From Armatimonadota bacterium (lineage in GTDB: Bacteria > Armatimonadota > Fimbriimonadia > Fimbriimonadales > ATM1), in contig QEUM01000019.1 in the NCBI GenBank assembly GCA_003577165.1, forward strand, positions 1-42,787: DNA of 42,787 nucleotides, read 5' to 3'. Every line of letters begins with the position of its first letter. Within the stretch, counting starts at the first letter, position 1. The notes under the pieces were generated by a model, which was not told the origin of the DNA, ran no database searches, and was given only the letters and a program-made list of their open reading frames with translations. Position numbers and translations under genes: made by a program. Shown piece after piece: positions 16,459-25,389 of the stretch.

Positions 16459-16878
16459 ATGACGGCTTCGGCCGTGATTCGTTATCCCACCTACCTCCTC
16501 ACCGCAGCCTGGTGGAGCCTCGTCCTTTTCACGTCAGGCGAAGGGGCCGGGGCCGGTTGGACCCGACGCCTCCTACGGTGGCTTCTGGGGCTGGAGGGAG
16601 AGGCGCTCGACACCGCCAACCTCATCGTCAGAAAGGCAGCCCACGTCGTCTACTACGCCGTCCTCACGTTCCTCCTGGCGAGGAGCCTGAGCCTGGCCCT
16701 TCGGAAGCCCGCCCTGCCGGTCGCTGCAGGTCTCGCCCTCGCCACCGGCGCCTGCGACGAGTGGCGCCAGTCTCACTTCGGATCACGAACCGGAACCGCG
16801 TGGGATCTGCTCTACGACGGAGCAGGCATCCTGCTTGTGGTCGCTTACTGTTGCTGGACTCGAGCGCGAACGAAGTAA
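16459..16878 (+). CDS. VanZ-like membrane protein
   Basis: A 139-residue protein of the VanZ-like family, small membrane proteins of which VanZ gives low-level teicoplanin resistance; most others have unknown roles. Seen are a first hydrophobic helix ([15 protein letters not shown]), the characteristic [18 protein letters not shown], where Lys and His line the membrane, and [20 protein letters not shown], the conserved D-E-W-x-Q...R...D pattern, followed by a final helix ([12 protein letters not shown]). The ATG has no clear Shine-Dalgarno. The 3' end overlaps the 3' end of the converging carB gene by 34 bp. No resistance function should be inferred. Confidence 0.85.
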   Translation: MTASAVIRYPTYLLTAAWWSLVLFTSGEGAGAGWTRRLLRWLLGLEGEALDTANLIVRKAAHVVYYAVLTFLLARSLSLALRKPALPVAAGLALATGACDEWRQSHFGSRTGTAWDLLYDGAGILLVVAYCCWTRARTK

Positions 16879-19800
16879 TCGCCGATCGCTTTGCAGGAGG
16901 CCTTCCTCCTTCCCTTTCGCGCCTCCACGGCAAGAGCGTACGCCCGCGCCGTGTCCAGGCTCGTCAAGCACGGGACGCCGAACTCCACGCACGCTCGGCG
17001 AATCCGCATGGCTTCCGCCTCCGCAGACTTGTCTGCGCTCGGCGTGTTGATGAGCACGGCAACGCGGCCCGATCTCACCTCGGTGAGGATGTTCTCCTCG
17101 CCCTCCGCGATCTTCCGAACGGTCCGCACGTTCAGCCCATCCGCCTCGAGCCTCCGAGCCGTGCCCGCCGTGGCTGCGAGCTCGAATCCAAGTTTTGCGA
17201 AAGATGCCGCGATCGGAGCCACCTCGTCCTTGTCGGCTTCACGCACCGTGATGAGCGCTGTACCCCCGTCGGGCATCTTCATTCCCGCAGCCAGCATGGC
17301 CTTCCACAGCGAGTTACCGAAGTCGTGATCCACTCCCATGACCTCGCCTGTGCTCTTCATCTCGGGGCCAAGCGTCGGCTCGACCAACGTCAGCTTCTGA
17401 AAACTGAAAACCGGCGCCTTCACAGCGAAGAGTCCCGGATCCGGCGGATGTGGCACGCCGTCATCTAAACCGAATCGGCTGACTCTCCCTTCGACCGGAT
17501 CCCACACGCCGCTCGTCAGCCCTTGTTCGCGAAGCGAGATGCCCGCCGCGCACCGAGTCGCGATCTTCGCCATCGGCAGGCGTGTCACTTTGCTCAAATA
17601 CGGCACGGTGCGGCTTGCCCGCGGATTCACTTCGAGCACGTACGCCGTGTCGTCCTGAATCACGAACTGGATGTTCATCAGCCCCTTCACCTTGAGCGCT
17701 CTTGCGATCTCGCACGCGAATCTCACCATCTGCCTCTGAACGGAAGTCGAGAGCGTCACCGCCGGATACACGGCCATGCTGTCACCGGAGTGCACGCCCG
17801 CTCGCTCGATATGCTCCATGATCCCGGGGACGACCGTTTCCTCACCATCGGAGATGACGTCGACCTCTGCCTCCGTTCCAACGATGTACTTGTCCACGAG
17901 CACCGGCGCACGGTCACTCGCGCGAGTCGCAGAGTCCATGTATCCCCGCAAATCGTCGTCCGAATAGACGATCTCCATCGCCCGTCCACCCAGAACGTAA
18001 CTCGGCCGAACGAGCACCGGATAACCGACCGCATGGGCCACTGCGATCGCGTCGTCCACGTTCGTGACCCCCCTCCCCGGTGGCTTGGGAATCTCCAGCC
18101 TCGTGAGGAGACGCTCGAACAGATCTCGATCCTCCGCTTCAGCGATTGCACCCGGCGATGTGCCCATCACCTGAAGTCCCGCCCGCGACAGGCCCTCCGC
18201 TAAATTGATCGCCGTCTGTCCGCCGAACTGCAGCATCACTCCCTTCGCGTTCTCGTGCTGCGCGACCATCACCGCGTCACGGGCCGTAACAGGATCGAAG
18301 TAGAGCGCGTCGGCCGTGTCGAAGTCCGTACTCACCGTCTCCGGATTGTTGTTCAGGATGACCGACCGGTAGCCCAACTCGTGCAGTTCCTTCGCGCAAT
18401 GCACGCACGAGTAGTCGAATTCGATTCCCTGCCCGATACGTATCGGCCCGCTTCCCAACACCAAAACGGCTTCCTTCTCATCGCCTCCAATGAAGTCATC
18501 CTCTGGGTCCGAGCAGCCGTAGTAGTACGGCGTGCGGCTCTCAAACTCACCCGCGCACGTGTCGACCATCTTGAAGGATCGGTGCTCGGGCCCATCCCCC
18601 ATCTTCACCGCGTTCGCGATGCGCTCGATGAACCACGGATCGATGCGGCTCAATTCGTTGATGCGCGCAGTGCTCCATCCGCGCCGAATCGCCTCAGCGA
18701 CCGCCCACAGCCGCGTGTCCGTAGGGACGCGAACCTGCTCTGCCAACTCCTCATCCGCGATTAACGTCATTGCTGGCGCAGACAGCGTCTTCCACGGCAT
18801 CTCCAAGCCACGAACCGCCTTCAGCAGCGCCTCTTCAAAGTTACGATCGATCGCCATCACCTCGCCTGTGGCCTTCATCTGCGTGGTGAGCCTCCGGTCG
18901 CCGTCAGGGAATTTGTCGAACGGCCAGCGCGGAATCTTGACGACACAATAATCGAGGGCAGGTTCGAAGCACGCTCGCGTCGTCTTCGTAATGGCGTTGT
19001 CAATCTCATCGAGCGTCTTTCCGATGGAGATCTTCGCCGACACGCGCGCGATGGGATAACCTGTTGCCTTCGAGGCCAACGCCGAAGACCTCGACACGCG
19101 AGGATTTACCTCGATGACGTAGTAGTCGAACGAGTTCGGGTTTACGGCGAGTTGGACGTTGCACCCCCCCTCCACTCCGAGAGCGCGGATGATCTTTAGC
19201 GAAGCCGAGCGCAGGATGTGATACTCAATGTCGGACAAGGTTTGAGACGGAGCGACAACGATGGAATCACCCGTGTGCACCCCCATCGGGTCGATGTTCT
19301 CCATATTGCAGATCGTGATGCAGTTGTCCGCGCTGTCCCGCATCACTTCGTATTCGATCTCCTTCCATCCGAGGAGTGAACGCTCGACCAGAACTTGGCT
19401 CGTTGGGCTCAAAGACAGCCCGAGTTGTCCGATCTGAAGGAGTTCGTCCGGGTCGTGCGCGATCCCCCCGCCCGTGCCTCCCAAAGTGAACGCAGGCCGA
19501 ATAATGCAGGGGTAAGGCGCCTTGTCGAGGAGATCCTTCAGTTCATCTACGCTCTGAACGATCCAACTCTCGGGCACCGGTTCACGGATTTCCTGCATGA
19601 GGCTCCGGAACAGTTCCCGATCCTCCGCCATTCGAATGGTGCGGAGCGGAGTGCCGAGCAAGCGCACGCCGTAATCGTCCAGGATTCCCCGCTCCGCAAG
19701 TTGCGTTGCGAGGTTCAATCCTGTCTGGCCTCCGAGCGACGCGAGTAATCCGTCTGGCCTTTCCTGCGCAATCACTCGCTCGCAGAATTCGACGGTCAAA

Positions 19801-19985
19801 GGCTCGATGTAGACGCGATCGGCCGTTTCCTCATCCGTCATGATCGTCGCAGGGTTGCTGTTGATCAGAATGACCTCCAGACCCTCTTCGCGGAGAGACT
19901 TGCACGCCTGCGATCCCGCGTAGTCGAATTCCGCGGCCTGACCGATCACGATGGGGCCGCTTCCGATGACGAGTACCTTCTTCAC
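16845..19985 (-). CDS. carB: Carbamoyl-phosphate synthase large subunit, shortened central domain
   Basis: The large subunit makes carbamoyl phosphate from bicarbonate, ATP and ammonia delivered by CarA, for pyrimidine and arginine synthesis. Both ATP-grasp halves are complete: the first from [20 protein letters not shown], with [12 protein letters not shown] and [20 protein letters not shown]; the second from [20 protein letters not shown], with [14 protein letters not shown] and [21 protein letters not shown]-terminal MGS-like domain (about 915-1046) follows. The protein is 1,046 residues, slightly short. Between [12 protein letters not shown] (449-460) and [17 protein letters not shown] (from 473) only a dozen residues remain, where E. 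coli-type enzymes have roughly 45 more in the oligomerisation domain. The GTG start overlaps the carA stop by 4 bp (GTGA). Confidence 0.97.
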   Translation of the reverse strand: MKKVLVIGSGPIVIGQAAEFDYAGSQACKSLREEGLEVILINSNPATIMTDEETADRVYIEPLTVEFCERVIAQERPDGLLASLGGQTGLNLATQLAERGILDDYGVRLLGTPLRTIRMAEDRELFRSLMQEIREPVPESWIVQSVDELKDLLDKAPYPCIIRPAFTLGGTGGGIAHDPDELLQIGQLGLSLSPTSQVLVERSLLGWKEIEYEVMRDSADNCITICNMENIDPMGVHTGDSIVVAPSQTLSDIEYHILRSASLKIIRALGVEGGCNVQLAVNPNSFDYYVIEVNPRVSRSSALASKATGYPIARVSAKISIGKTLDEIDNAITKTTRACFEPALDYCVVKIPRWPFDKFPDGDRRLTTQMKATGEVMAIDRNFEEALLKAVRGLEMPWKTLSAPAMTLIADEELAEQVRVPTDTRLWAVAEAIRRGWSTARINELSRIDPWFIERIANAVKMGDGPEHRSFKMVDTCAGEFESRTPYYYGCSDPEDDFIGGDEKEAVLVLGSGPIRIGQGIEFDYSCVHCAKELHELGYRSVILNNNPETVSTDFDTADALYFDPVTARDAVMVAQHENAKGVMLQFGGQTAINLAEGLSRAGLQVMGTSPGAIAEAEDRDLFERLLTRLEIPKPPGRGVTNVDDAIAVAHAVGYPVLVRPSYVLGGRAMEIVYSDDDLRGYMDSATRASDRAPVLVDKYIVGTEAEVDVISDGEETVVPGIMEHIERAGVHSGDSMAVYPAVTLSTSVQRQMVRFACEIARALKVKGLMNIQFVIQDDTAYVLEVNPRASRTVPYLSKVTRLPMAKIATRCAAGISLREQGLTSGVWDPVEGRVSRFGLDDGVPHPPDPGLFAVKAPVFSFQKLTLVEPTLGPEMKSTGEVMGVDHDFGNSLWKAMLAAGMKMPDGGTALITVREADKDEVAPIAASFAKLGFELAATAGTARRLEADGLNVRTVRKIAEGEENILTEVRSGRVAVLINTPSADKSAEAEAMRIRRACVEFGVPCLTSLDTARAYALAVEARKGRRKASCKAIGDYFVRARVQQQ

Positions 19986-21109
19986 GCACCCGCCCTTTCG
20001 ATTCTGGAGATGAACTGTTCAAAGAACGGTCGCGAGTCCCACGGTCCCGGCGCGGCCTCCGGATGGTATTGAATGCTGTATGCGCCGAGTCCCTCGTGCC
20101 GGATTCCTTCCACCGTCCCGTCGTTCAGATTGATCTGCGTGACCTCCGCGCCGGTCCCGCTGAGAGTGTTGGGGTCCACCGCGTAACCGTGGTTCTGCGA
20201 TGTGATCGTCACCTTTCCGCTTATCAAGTCCTTCACGGGATGGTTCGATCCCCTGTGCCCGAAGCGAAGTTTGAAAGTCGTCGCCCCAAGCGCGCACGCC
20301 AGCATCTGGTTACCGAGGCAGATTCCAGCAATCGGAATCTCGCCCAGCAGGTCCCGAACCGTTCCCATCACCTTGGTCAATTTCGCGGGGTCTCCGGGAC
20401 CCGGCGACAAGAGAAGTCCATCCGGCTTGAATCCGAGAATCTCATCACTCGTCGCCGACCACGGGAAGACGATGCTGCGACAACCGAGAGCAGCAAGCCG
20501 CCGAAGAATATTGAACTTCAGACCGCAGTCGAGAACGGCGATCTTGTGCTTGTATTCCGATGTCGCCGCATCCACCGGCTCCTTCCCCTCGAATCCCCAC
20601 GCGTAAACGCTCTTCGTGCTGACTCGCTCCACATAGTCGAGGTCGCCGTAATCCGGCAGCGCCTGAATTTCATTGCGAACTTCATCGGGTGACCGATCGG
20701 TGATCAGTCCCATCGTCACGCCGAGCGAGCGAATCCGCTTCGTCAGCGCGCGCGTATCCACTCCTTCGATGCCAGGCACCCCCTTCTCCGAGAGGTACTC
20801 GTGCAGAGTCCACTTGGACCTCCAATTGCTCGGCGTTTCGCAACACTCGCGGACGATGATTGCGCTTGGCTGAATTCGGTCGGACTCGGAGTCGTCGGCA
20901 TTCACGCCGTAGTTGCCAATAAGCGGATAGGTGAAGAGGACGATCTGTCCGGCGTAACTTGGGTCCGTGAGGATTTCCTGGTAACCGGTCATCCCGGTGT
21001 TGAAAACCACTTCGCCGGCGGCTTCCGTGTTCGCGCCGAGTGGCTTGCCGGCATGCACCGACCCATCCTTGAGGACCAGGTAACGCGTCAATGTGTCTCC
21101 GGTCCCCAT
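19982..21109 (-). CDS. carA: Carbamoyl-phosphate synthase small subunit
   Basis: Glutamine amidotransferase subunit that releases ammonia from glutamine and channels it to CarB. The N-terminal CPSase domain contains [20 protein letters not shown] and the class I amidotransferase domain starts near 188 ([17 protein letters not shown]). The triad is present: Cys264 in [11 protein letters not shown], and His349 and Glu351 in [19 protein letters not shown] and SNHPVKDL are typical. The length (375 residues) is normal. The ATG at 21109 is used here; a TTG at codon 7 (21091) has a better-placed GGAGA and would give [12 protein letters not shown], closer to other CarA starts. A small hairpin (GTTCC-GATG-GGAAC) lies just upstream. 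It overlaps carB by 4 bp. Confidence 0.97.
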   Translation of the reverse strand: MGTGDTLTRYLVLKDGSVHAGKPLGANTEAAGEVVFNTGMTGYQEILTDPSYAGQIVLFTYPLIGNYGVNADDSESDRIQPSAIIVRECCETPSNWRSKWTLHEYLSEKGVPGIEGVDTRALTKRIRSLGVTMGLITDRSPDEVRNEIQALPDYGDLDYVERVSTKSVYAWGFEGKEPVDAATSEYKHKIAVLDCGLKFNILRRLAALGCRSIVFPWSATSDEILGFKPDGLLLSPGPGDPAKLTKVMGTVRDLLGEIPIAGICLGNQMLACALGATTFKLRFGHRGSNHPVKDLISGKVTITSQNHGYAVDPNTLSGTGAEVTQINLNDGTVEGIRHEGLGAYSIQYHPEAAPGPWDSRPFFEQFISRIERAGA

Positions 21110-21143
21110 TGTTCCGATGGGAACCCGTTGAGTGTACCCGGCG

Positions 21144-21884
21144 CTAATGGAAATAACTCGCGCCGTTTACGTCGATGACGACGCCGCTTAAGTACGCCGC
21201 CTCATCGGACAGAAGGAACGCCGCGACATGCGCGCAGTCTTCCGGCGTCGCCACTCGGCCGAGCGGAATGCTGTCCTCGATCTCCTTCCGTCGCGCCTCC
21301 ATCCCCTCCCGGGTCATCGCCGTCTCAACCCATCCGGGCGCGATCCCGAAAACCTCGATCCCGGATTTCGCAAGTTCCACCGCCAACGACCGCGTGAGAT
21401 TGATCTGCGCTGCCTTCGATGCAGCGTACGCAGCCGCCCCCGGCTCCCCGCGAAACCCGACTCGGGAGCACACGTTGAGAATGCGCGCCGGCCGAGTCCC
21501 GGTTCGTATCGCTTCCATCGCGAAGGAACGCGAAAGCCTCGCCGTCGCCACGAAGTTGATGCTCATCTGCCCGTCGAGCCAATTCTCAAACGCCTCCGCC
21601 CCTTCGGCAAGGAAGCCGCGGGGAACGTAGACGCCGGCGTTGTTCACCAACGCGTTCACCGGTCCCTGACCGATGGCCCACTCCCAAAGCCTCTCACACG
21701 CCTCTGGCTCTGCAAGGTCGGCGCCGAAAGGCGCGGCCACCCCTCCGCAAGCCGCTGCTGCCGCCTCCGCCTCATCGCGAGCGGCCCTGTAGTGGATCAG
21801 CGGCCTCCAACCTTCCTGGCTGAGGCGAAGAGCGATCGCCCGCCCGATTCCGCGGGACCCGCCCGTAACGAGAGCAGTACGCAT
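21144..21884 (-). CDS. Short-chain dehydrogenase/reductase (FabG-like)
   Basis: A 246-residue classical SDR, an NAD(P)-dependent oxidoreductase. It shows the cofactor motif TGGSRGIG (7-14), NNAG in the middle, the catalytic Ser of NVCSRVGFRGEPGAAAY thirteen residues before the Tyr, and the Tyr-x3-Lys pair (YAASKAA). IAPGWVETAMT and the C-terminal YLSGVVIDVNGASYF are standard. It resembles 3-oxoacyl-ACP reductase FabG, but many SDRs with other substrates look the same. It lies 34 bp upstream of carA on the same strand and 3 bp downstream of the next membrane-protein gene, so a common transcript is possible without implying a shared pathway. Confidence 0.9.
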   Translation of the reverse strand: MRTALVTGGSRGIGRAIALRLSQEGWRPLIHYRAARDEAEAAAAACGGVAAPFGADLAEPEACERLWEWAIGQGPVNALVNNAGVYVPRGFLAEGAEAFENWLDGQMSINFVATARLSRSFAMEAIRTGTRPARILNVCSRVGFRGEPGAAAYAASKAAQINLTRSLAVELAKSGIEVFGIAPGWVETAMTREGMEARRKEIEDSIPLGRVATPEDCAHVAAFLLSDEAAYLSGVVIDVNGASYFH

Positions 21885-21887
21885 GGA

Positions 21888-22463
21888 CTACCGCCCAGTA
21901 TGCTTCGTGTAGAGTTCCGGATCTGGCCGATACGAGCCCAGCCAGTCGCCCTGGAGTTCCGCGTACCCCCAACTCCCCTCGATGCATCCCGCAAAGACAG
22001 CCGGATCGGTCTCCACCTCGATCCTCTGGCCGTCCTCGGTCACGAGCACAGCGTGGTAGCCGGGCTTCAGTGTCGCCTCCTCGTGGGGAGCGATGATCCT
22101 CCCCTTCTCGGTTCGCCAGACAGAGTGAATCATCACCGCCTTCTTCACCCGCGGCCCGGTGCGGGCCTTGGAGATGGCCGCGCTCCGGATCGCCGTCGCC
22201 GCCGCCATCGTGATGATCGCCCCGACCACGGAAGCGCCCATGCCGAAGATCCCAAGCACCAAGCACCAGAGCCGCGCATCGGACGACAGGGGCGGAATCG
22301 GCGACACGGCGAGATAGATGGATACGATGCTGAGCAGGAACAGACCGACCCACAGGCTCAGCCACCGGGCAGTCCTGGACTCGAGTTTGGACACGCCACA
22401 TCTTTGGCGGGCGCCACCCGGATTCCTTCGGGGCGAGCGGCCCCAAAAGCACGAACTTTCCAA
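21888..22463 (-). CDS. Membrane protein with soluble tail, unknown function
   Basis: Unrecognised protein with two hydrophobic helices (LSLWVGLFLLSIVSIYLAV and LWCLVLGIFGMGASVVGAII) and a C-terminal soluble region of about 80 residues (RVKKAVMIHSVWRTEKGRII to DPELYTKHTGR). The soluble part looks like a small beta domain. The ATG at 22463 gives 191 residues, but the first 23 (Cys- and Arg-rich, before VSKLESRTARW) look non-coding in style. A GTG at 22394 would give 168 residues with a clean start just before the first helix. Neither has a strong ribosome site. It is followed after 3 bp by the SDR gene. Confidence 0.6.
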   Translation of the reverse strand: MESSCFWGRSPRRNPGGARQRCGVSKLESRTARWLSLWVGLFLLSIVSIYLAVSPIPPLSSDARLWCLVLGIFGMGASVVGAIITMAAATAIRSAAISKARTGPRVKKAVMIHSVWRTEKGRIIAPHEEATLKPGYHAVLVTEDGQRIEVETDPAVFAGCIEGSWGYAELQGDWLGSYRPDPELYTKHTGR

Positions 22464-22541
22464 AAATCGAACCCCGTCAAATGGCTAGCTGGGAAACGAA
22501 AGTAGATCGGGTCCGATTAGAAGAGGGCCGACAAGGTTACG

Positions 22542-22568
22542 GGACCCCGCCGAGCCAGGGCGGTGTCC
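22542..22568 (+). other. Strong stem-loop in the leader of the small LuxR-type gene
   Basis: GGACCCCGCC (22542-22551) pairs with GGCGGTGTCC (22559-22568) at 9 of 10 positions around a 7-base loop, 51 bases before the start of the regulator gene. GGGTCC at 22509-22514 could alternatively pair with the GGACCC of the same arm, giving two exclusive structures. No T-run follows. I could not match it to a known riboswitch. Confidence 0.4.
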
Positions 22569-22619
22569 AGAACTGGTGGGCGCAGGCGACGGAGTCGACC
22601 TACAGGCTTGGAGAGCCGC

Positions 22620-22898
22620 ATGAGGAACGGAAACAAGAACAAGGGTGAACTCGAGAGGGACGGCAGGATCTCGCTGTCCCGGCGCGAGACTCAAGTGCTC
22701 GCCCTCATCGCCAGAGGACTCAGCAGCAAGCAGGCCGCAGACGACCTCTGCATCTCAAAGTCGACGGTGGACTACCACCTCGAAAACACCTATCGGAAAC
22801 TCGGCGTCAGCAACCGAATTCAAGCGATCCGGAAAGCCTCCGAAGCCGGCATCCTTCCATTCGTCCCCTCGTTCAGCCCGCTCGAAATCGAATTGTAG
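22620..22898 (+). CDS. Small stand-alone LuxR/GerE-type HTH regulator
   Basis: A 92-residue protein that is essentially one LuxR-type DNA-binding domain: ISLSRRETQVLALIARGLSS (first helices), KQAADDLCISKSTVDYHLEN (helix-turn-helix, Val-Asp-Tyr-His in the recognition helix where Val-x-x-His is usual) and the C-terminal YRKLGVSNRIQAIRKASEAG. There is no receiver or sensor domain, as in GerE-type single-domain regulators, so any input must come from expression level or a partner. The ATG at 22620 follows TTGGAGAG; the frame extends to 22563, but that part overlaps the stem-loop and is Arg-rich. It faces away from the neighbouring membrane-protein gene and ends before a large stem-loop. Confidence 0.85.
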   Translation: MRNGNKNKGELERDGRISLSRRETQVLALIARGLSSKQAADDLCISKSTVDYHLENTYRKLGVSNRIQAIRKASEAGILPFVPSFSPLEIEL

Positions 22899-22919
22899 CC
22901 ATCCCTCCCCCGAGCACAC

Positions 22920-22964
22920 GCAAGCAAATGCCCCGCGTCCATAACGGATACGGGGCTTGCTTGC
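22920..22964. terminator. Long bidirectional stem-loop terminator
   Basis: Three paired blocks with small internal loops: GCAAGCAA with TTGCTTGC, GCCCCG with CGGGGC, and TCC with GGA, around an ATAAC loop; 17 bp in total. It sits between the converging LuxR-type gene (ends 22898) and TlpA-like gene (ends 22984) and can serve both, although neither side has a good T-run. Confidence 0.6.
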
Positions 22965-22983
22965 ATGGGAAACGGAACGGTCG

Positions 22984-23514
22984 CTAATTCGCTATGCCGT
23001 ACTGCTTCAGAATCGCCATTTGACCCGCGAGGTGATTCGGATTCGCACCCACCCAGTGCTTCACAACCTTCATCGTCGCCGCGTCAACCGCAAACACCGT
23101 CGGGATTCCACGAACTCGGAATAGGGAGTTCACATTTCCCGGATTCCGGCCCTTGGCGTCATGAAGGACGAGGTAGTTGATTCCCTTCTCCTCCATGTTT
23201 TTCCTCATGTCGTCCCACGTATCGCTCACGTTAATCCCCACAACCATCAAGCCCTTCGACTTGTATTTGTTGTTCATCTCGATCAACTCGGGGATGACCT
23301 TCTGGCACGGTCCGCACCAAGAAGCAAAGAAGTCGAGCAGAAGCAACTTCGCCTTGCCCTTCAGGGAGTGCAATTCGAAGTTCTTCCCACTGTTCGCCTC
23401 CAAGAATGTGTAGTTCGGGACGGCCTCACCAGCTGACAGCGGCTGCTGATCTTGAACAGGCGGCGCGGCCAACGTCAGCCCAGCCGTAAGGGTGGCAAGA
23501 ATCTGAGATAGCAT
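22984..23514 (-). CDS. TlpA-like secreted thioredoxin
   Basis: A 176-residue thiol-disulfide oxidoreductase of the TlpA/ResA group, acting outside the cytoplasmic membrane. Residues 1-20 are a signal peptide (MLSQILATLTAGLTLAAPPV). The thioredoxin fold follows, with the redox motif WCGPC (66-70) in LLLLDFFASWCGPCQKVIPE, then GLMVVGINVSD and the cis-proline loop RGIPTVFAVD. The ATG at 23514 is chosen because AAGGAGA lies seven bases upstream; the frame continues ten codons further without reason. Such proteins usually reduce disulfides for cytochrome c maturation or protect cysteines; the context does not tell which. A secreted protein of unknown function is encoded 84 bp upstream on the same strand. 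Confidence 0.92.
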   Translation of the reverse strand: MLSQILATLTAGLTLAAPPVQDQQPLSAGEAVPNYTFLEANSGKNFELHSLKGKAKLLLLDFFASWCGPCQKVIPELIEMNNKYKSKGLMVVGINVSDTWDDMRKNMEEKGINYLVLHDAKGRNPGNVNSLFRVRGIPTVFAVDAATMKVVKHWVGANPNHLAGQMAILKQYGIAN

Positions 23515-23598
23515 CGTATGTCTCCTTGGAGGCTCGCTCCTCAAGATACATACAAACGGACAGCGCCTTCAAGTTCCAGAAAACGGCGCAGCGCAACG

Positions 23599-24129
23599 TC
23601 AGCGAGACATTTGCACCGACGAGAGCGCTCGCTGCGCCGCCGATCCGCCGTCCGAGCCCTCCGGCCAAAGCGCGATCGTCTGCCAGAAGTCTCGACCGGC
23701 GCCAAACGCCAACAAAGTGAATCGGAACTTCCCTTGGCCCGAGTCAAAACTGCCGGACGCCGCTTTCGCCGGGTAGCCGCAAGCCTCCGTGTCGCTCTGC
23801 TTCAGAGTAAACGTCCCAGGCTTCGCTCTCGATTTGAGGCTCCCCACCGCTCCATCTGCAGCGCTTGCGAGGTTCACCTGGATCCCCTGCATGTACCGCG
23901 TGTAGGACGCAATCAGGACGGGGAACGAGGAGGAGACCATATACGCCTCCTGCACTTCCACCTTTCCCCGGACATCGTTGGAAAGGGGTAGGTCGAACCG
24001 ACTGGGGGCCGCCGGCAATTCCATCGTGAGCCCGGAGGTTCCGAGCGAGTATCTCTGCCATGCAGCCGACTCGGCAGGCGAAGCCGGCGCAAAAGAGGTT
24101 GCGGCGAACGCCGCGAGAGTTGCAAACAT
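23599..24129 (-). CDS. Secreted protein, unknown function
   Basis: Unrecognised 176-residue protein. The first 20 residues look like a signal peptide (MFATLAAFAATSFAPASPA). The mature part has alternating strands: LGTSGLTMELPAAP, EVQEAYMVSSSFPVLIASYT, GTFTLKQSD and FRFTLLAFGAGRDFWQTIAL. The order of strands (a short membrane-facing lead, then GLTMELP) recalls PsbP/DUF1795-like lipoprotein-type domains, a weak resemblance only. GAGGAGA precedes the ATG by six bases, a good start. The next gene on the strand is the TlpA-like thioredoxin, but one cysteine in the mature part gives no clear link. Confidence 0.7.
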   Translation of the reverse strand: MFATLAAFAATSFAPASPAESAAWQRYSLGTSGLTMELPAAPSRFDLPLSNDVRGKVEVQEAYMVSSSFPVLIASYTRYMQGIQVNLASAADGAVGSLKSRAKPGTFTLKQSDTEACGYPAKAASGSFDSGQGKFRFTLLAFGAGRDFWQTIALWPEGSDGGSAAQRALSSVQMSR

Positions 24130-24215
24130 CGGTTGTCTCCTCGCCCCCGAGACGAGGGGCCAGATCGAACATTCCGCATCGGCGGCCTGCCGCTATTGGC
24201 GGGATTGCCGGGATG

Positions 24216-25340
24216 TCACGACTGGAATTCGCCGACTTCCTCGTAAGGCAGACCGAGATGCCTCCGTACCGCCGCAACGATCCGCTTCGCCGCAAGCCCG
24301 TCGCCGTACGGGTTCCGCGCCTGCGCCATTCGGTCGTACGCGTCGGCGTCCGTCAGCAGGCGAACCGCCTCCCCATAGATCTTCTCTTCGTTGGTTCCGA
24401 CCAGGACGGCGTTGCCCGCGTCGATTCCCTCTGGACGCTCCGTCTCGTCCCTCAAAACAAGGACCGGCTTTCCGAGCGAAGGCGCCTCCTCCTGCACACC
24501 GCCGGAATCCGTCAGGATCAAATGCGACGCCATCATGAGTTGCGCGAAACTTCGATACTCGGGAGGCTCCGTCAGAATCACTCGCTCGTTCTTCCCAAGT
24601 TCTAACTCGAGCACTTCGCGAACGACCTTGTTCGGGTGCATCGGCAGGTACACGTAGGCGTCCTCGACCGCATCCAGAATTCGGACGATCGCACGGCAGA
24701 TTCTCCTCTGAGGCTCACCCCAGTTTTCGCGCCTGTGAGTCGTCACCAGTATCATGCGGCCATCGCGGGGGGGGTTGAGCGGTTCGAGCCTTCGGCTCAT
24801 GTCGAGGATCGCGTCAATGGACGTGTTCCCCGTCACCAGCACCCAATCCGATTTCACTCTCTCGGCAACCAGATTCTCCTTCGCCGCGGCCGTGGGAGCA
24901 AAGTGCAGCCTCGTAACCTGCGAGACCGCCCGTCGGTTGAACTCCTCCGGAAACGGGCTCTCGATCGTATCCGTCCGAAGACCGGCCTCCACATGGGCAA
25001 ACGGTATCCGACGATAGAAGGCGGCCATGCCCGCGACCAACGTGGTCGTCGTATCCCCCTGAGCAATCACGAGGTCCGGGGACTCCGCCTCGATCGCCTC
25101 GTCCAAAGCGCTCAGCACCGACGCCGTGATGTACGCGAGCGTCTGCCTCTCCCTCATCACGTCGAAGTTCCGATCCTCTCGGATCTCGAACGTGTCGAAA
25201 ACTTGACGCAGCATCTCACGGTGCTGGCCGCTGGCGATCACGCGCGTGTCCAAATCCCCGTGGGCCCTCAGTTCGAGGATGACCGGCGCCATCTTGATGG
25301 CGTCCGGCCTCGTGCCGCAGACGGCGAACACTCGCTTCAC
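24216..25340 (-). CDS. wecB: UDP-N-acetylglucosamine 2-epimerase (non-hydrolysing)
   Basis: Converts UDP-GlcNAc to UDP-ManNAc, a precursor for surface polysaccharides. The 374-residue GT-B-fold protein is full length. Family signatures are FAVCGTRPDAIKMAPVI at the N-terminus, GQHREMLRQV, QGDTTTTLVAGMAAFYRRIP, HVEAGLRT, SPFPEEFNRR, GNTSIDAIL, TTHRRENWG, TDSGGVQEEAPSLGKPVLVL, ERPEGIDAGNAVLVGT and NPYGDGLA. A run of eight G (24767-24774, C on the coding strand) encodes the Pro-Pro of LNPPRDGR. It is divergent from the glycosyltransferase at 25390, 49 bp away, and forms the left edge of the polysaccharide locus. Confidence 0.94.
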   Translation of the reverse strand: MKRVFAVCGTRPDAIKMAPVILELRAHGDLDTRVIASGQHREMLRQVFDTFEIREDRNFDVMRERQTLAYITASVLSALDEAIEAESPDLVIAQGDTTTTLVAGMAAFYRRIPFAHVEAGLRTDTIESPFPEEFNRRAVSQVTRLHFAPTAAAKENLVAERVKSDWVLVTGNTSIDAILDMSRRLEPLNPPRDGRMILVTTHRRENWGEPQRRICRAIVRILDAVEDAYVYLPMHPNKVVREVLELELGKNERVILTEPPEYRSFAQLMMASHLILTDSGGVQEEAPSLGKPVLVLRDETERPEGIDAGNAVLVGTNEEKIYGEAVRLLTDADAYDRMAQARNPYGDGLAAKRIVAAVRRHLGLPYEEVGEFQS

Positions 25341-25360
25341 CGGGCGTTCATACCTTCACT

Positions 25361-25369
25361 TGCTATAAT
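25361..25369 (+). promoter_or_regulatory. Extended -10 promoter of the polysaccharide operon
   Basis: TGCTATAAT at 25361-25369 is a perfect extended -10 element (TGnTATAAT). No convincing -35 is seen 17 bp upstream. Transcription would begin near 25376, leaving a leader of about 14 bases before the ATG at 25390, which has no Shine-Dalgarno. It can drive the plus-strand genes to 31933. Confidence 0.65.
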
Positions 25370-25389
25370 CTCGCCCGCCCGAGCCAGCC

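Noticed and set aside
16459-16878. Teicoplanin resistance from the VanZ-like gene
   Set aside because: Family membership alone does not show resistance and no van genes are near.
22464-22619. Cyclic-di-GMP riboswitch before the LuxR-type gene
   Set aside because: The conserved cores of the known classes are not present, only generic hairpins.
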